From: Flavobacterium pectinovorum
Lineage (GTDB): Bacteria > Bacteroidota > Bacteroidia > Flavobacteriales > Flavobacteriaceae
Direction: 5' to 3'
Assembly (NCBI RefSeq): GCF_006438875.1
Contig: NZ_RCZH01000010.1
Span: 136,758-200,757 of the forward strand
DNA: 64,000 nucleotides
The translations under genes were made by a program, and so were the position numbers. This document shows positions 63,439 to 64,000 of the stretch, one piece after another (position 1 is the first letter of the stretch; every line of letters starts with the position of its first letter). The notes beneath the pieces were generated by a model, which worked only from the letters and a program-made list of their open reading frames with translations, ran no database searches and was not told the origin of the DNA.

Positions 63439-63499
63439 AAGCTGTTTTTTAGAGTATCTCTGTAATTAATTGATTATCAAAGATTCTAAAAAACAGCTT
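63439..63499 (+). terminator. 15-bp hairpin at the right end of the element
   Basis: AAGCTGTTTTTTAGA (63439-63453) and TCTAAAAAACAGCTT (63485-63499) are exact reverse complements around a 31-base loop. The right arm runs into the right inverted repeat of the element. Could end transcription of the trio or be part of the recombination site. Confidence 0.65.
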
Positions 63500-63529
63500 G
63501 TGATAATTTACTTCTTCTGATTTTCAATA

Positions 63530-63546
63530 TTTACGTCAGACGTAAA
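63530..63546. promoter_or_regulatory. 17-base palindrome abutting the right end of the element
   Basis: TTTACGTC A GACGTAAA: perfect 8-base arms with one central base, directly outside the inverted repeat and 20 bases from the end of the AraC-type gene. Possible binding site; its role is not known. Confidence 0.45.
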
Positions 63547-63565
63547 AATTAAGTTGTACAAATAT

Positions 63566-64000
63566 TTATATTTTTTCTTTTTTGATTTGCTCAATAAAGT
63601 ATGTGGCCGAAATTTCTGTTTTTGATAAAAAAGCATGTGCAAATCTCTGAGTACTCGTAAAGCCCGCTTCTTCTGCCAAAGCTGAATTTGAATAACCCCT
63701 GAATCTTTTTTCTGTTTTTAAAAGATTGACTAAGTAATCAATTTTTAAGTCATTAATATATTTGGAAAAAGATTTATCTCTGTAATGGGCTATAATGATT
63801 GATAAATATTTAGGATTGGATTTAAATCTCACAGCCAGCTTTGACAATGTCAAATCCTTTTCCAGAAATTTTTGATCGTGCTCGAACTTTTTCAATTGCT
63901 TTAATATGTTAGCTGCTGTCTCGGGATTTATATCTAATATTTGATTCTTTTCAGATTTTATCTTAGGTTTAGACTTATTGTCAGAATTTATTCTAAGTAT
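63566..64000 (-). CDS. AraC-type regulator, C-terminal part, truncated by the window edge
   Basis: The frame has no stop from 63566 to the window end, so at least 145 residues are visible and the N-terminus lies beyond. The visible part is LDINPETAANILKQLKKFEHDQKFLEKDLTLSKLAVRF leading into an AraC helix-turn-helix (NPKYLSIIIAHYRDKSFSKYINDLKIDYLVNLL ... YSNSALAEEAGFTSTQRFAHAFLSKTEISATYFIEQIKK). This layout matches the common flavobacterial regulators with N-terminal TPR repeats. A TTG at 63895 is not needed as a start, because the frame clearly continues upstream. Confidence 0.8.
   Translation of the reverse strand: MLRINSDNKSKPKIKSEKNQILDINPETAANILKQLKKFEHDQKFLEKDLTLSKLAVRFKSNPKYLSIIIAHYRDKSFSKYINDLKIDYLVNLLKTEKRFRGYSNSALAEEAGFTSTQRFAHAFLSKTEISATYFIEQIKKEKI

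Larger units (their letters stand above)
60182..63529 (+). mobile_element. recombinase-in-trio (RIT) type element
   Basis: Three consecutive overlapping tyrosine recombinase genes are bounded by inverted repeats at 60182-60214 and 63497-63529 (31 of 33 positions match; inner part AAATTATCACAAG is exact). A further inner inverted pair, TTTGATAATC (60275-60284) and GATTATCAAA (63472-63481), lies inside. Three recombinases in series with overlapping frames are the defining feature of RIT elements. No cargo genes. The exact ends and whether the element still moves are unproven. Confidence 0.7.

Noticed and set aside
60186..63525. Integron or phage integrase cluster
   Set aside because: No attC sites, cargo cassettes or phage genes; three overlapping tyrosine recombinases with inverted ends fit a RIT-type element better.

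Overview
The window looks like chromosomal DNA of a Flavobacterium or close relative (Bacteroidota). It is AT-rich, has SusC/SusD-type outer-membrane genes, lacks Shine-Dalgarno sequences before nearly all genes, has promoter-like TTG-(17-19 nt)-TANNTTTG signals, and has gene families typical of Flavobacteriaceae. All function calls come from reading the translated sequence; no database search was run.

Layout. 0.2-2 kb: three short unrecognised genes in a leftward operon. 2.3-10.1 kb: a leftward RND efflux operon (TolC, pump, adaptor) divergent from a LytS/LytTR two-component pair. 10.2-15.5 kb: miscellaneous genes (PepSY-like protein, DUF4386 membrane protein, two short-chain dehydrogenases, an AraC regulator, a 2H phosphoesterase). 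15.5-22.9 kb: exported S15-type peptidase/esterase, porin, YtcJ-like amidohydrolase, isochorismatase-like hydrolase and a small receiver-like protein. 23.9-55.2 kb: a large pectin/galacturonate utilisation locus. 55.3-57.8 kb: an NtrC-type regulator and a soluble histidine kinase. 58.3-60.2 kb: small proteins including a histone H1-like HC1 protein. 60.2-63.5 kb: a trio of tyrosine recombinases bounded by inverted repeats. Right edge: a truncated AraC-type regulator.

How the pectin locus works. Secreted or surface enzymes (two GH28, PL10-CE8 fusion, GH43, two GH105, CE12, two alpha/beta esterases, DUF4861) would strip esters and side chains and cut homogalacturonan and rhamnogalacturonan. SusC/SusD take up oligomers. 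ExuT imports uronates. Galacturonate passes through UxaC, UxaB and UxaA to 2-keto-3-deoxygluconate (KDG). Unsaturated uronates released by lyases and GH105 enter through KduI and KduD, also to KDG. KdgK and KdgA then give pyruvate and glyceraldehyde 3-phosphate. A LacI-family gene sits between the catabolic and depolymerisation halves. Four copies of a TGTAATCGATTACA-like palindrome lie before exuT, kduI, the first GH28 and lacI itself. These define a compact predicted regulon without an obvious hybrid two-component or ECF-sigma regulator.

Two non-coding themes stand out. First, the intergenic spaces are full of recurring palindromic words (TCCCGAAGCTTCGGGA, TCCCGATAGCTATCGGGA, gene-end hairpins built from GCCACGAATT or ACACATAGAAACATAG), including a three-unit tandem repeat of about 155 bp and two copies of a longer element, one with a palindrome nested inside it. 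Second, the recombinase trio is bounded by imperfect 33-bp inverted repeats. The left one is the 3' end and stop codon of the HC1 gene, and the right one, read in the same frame, encodes the same C-terminal tail with only synonymous differences.
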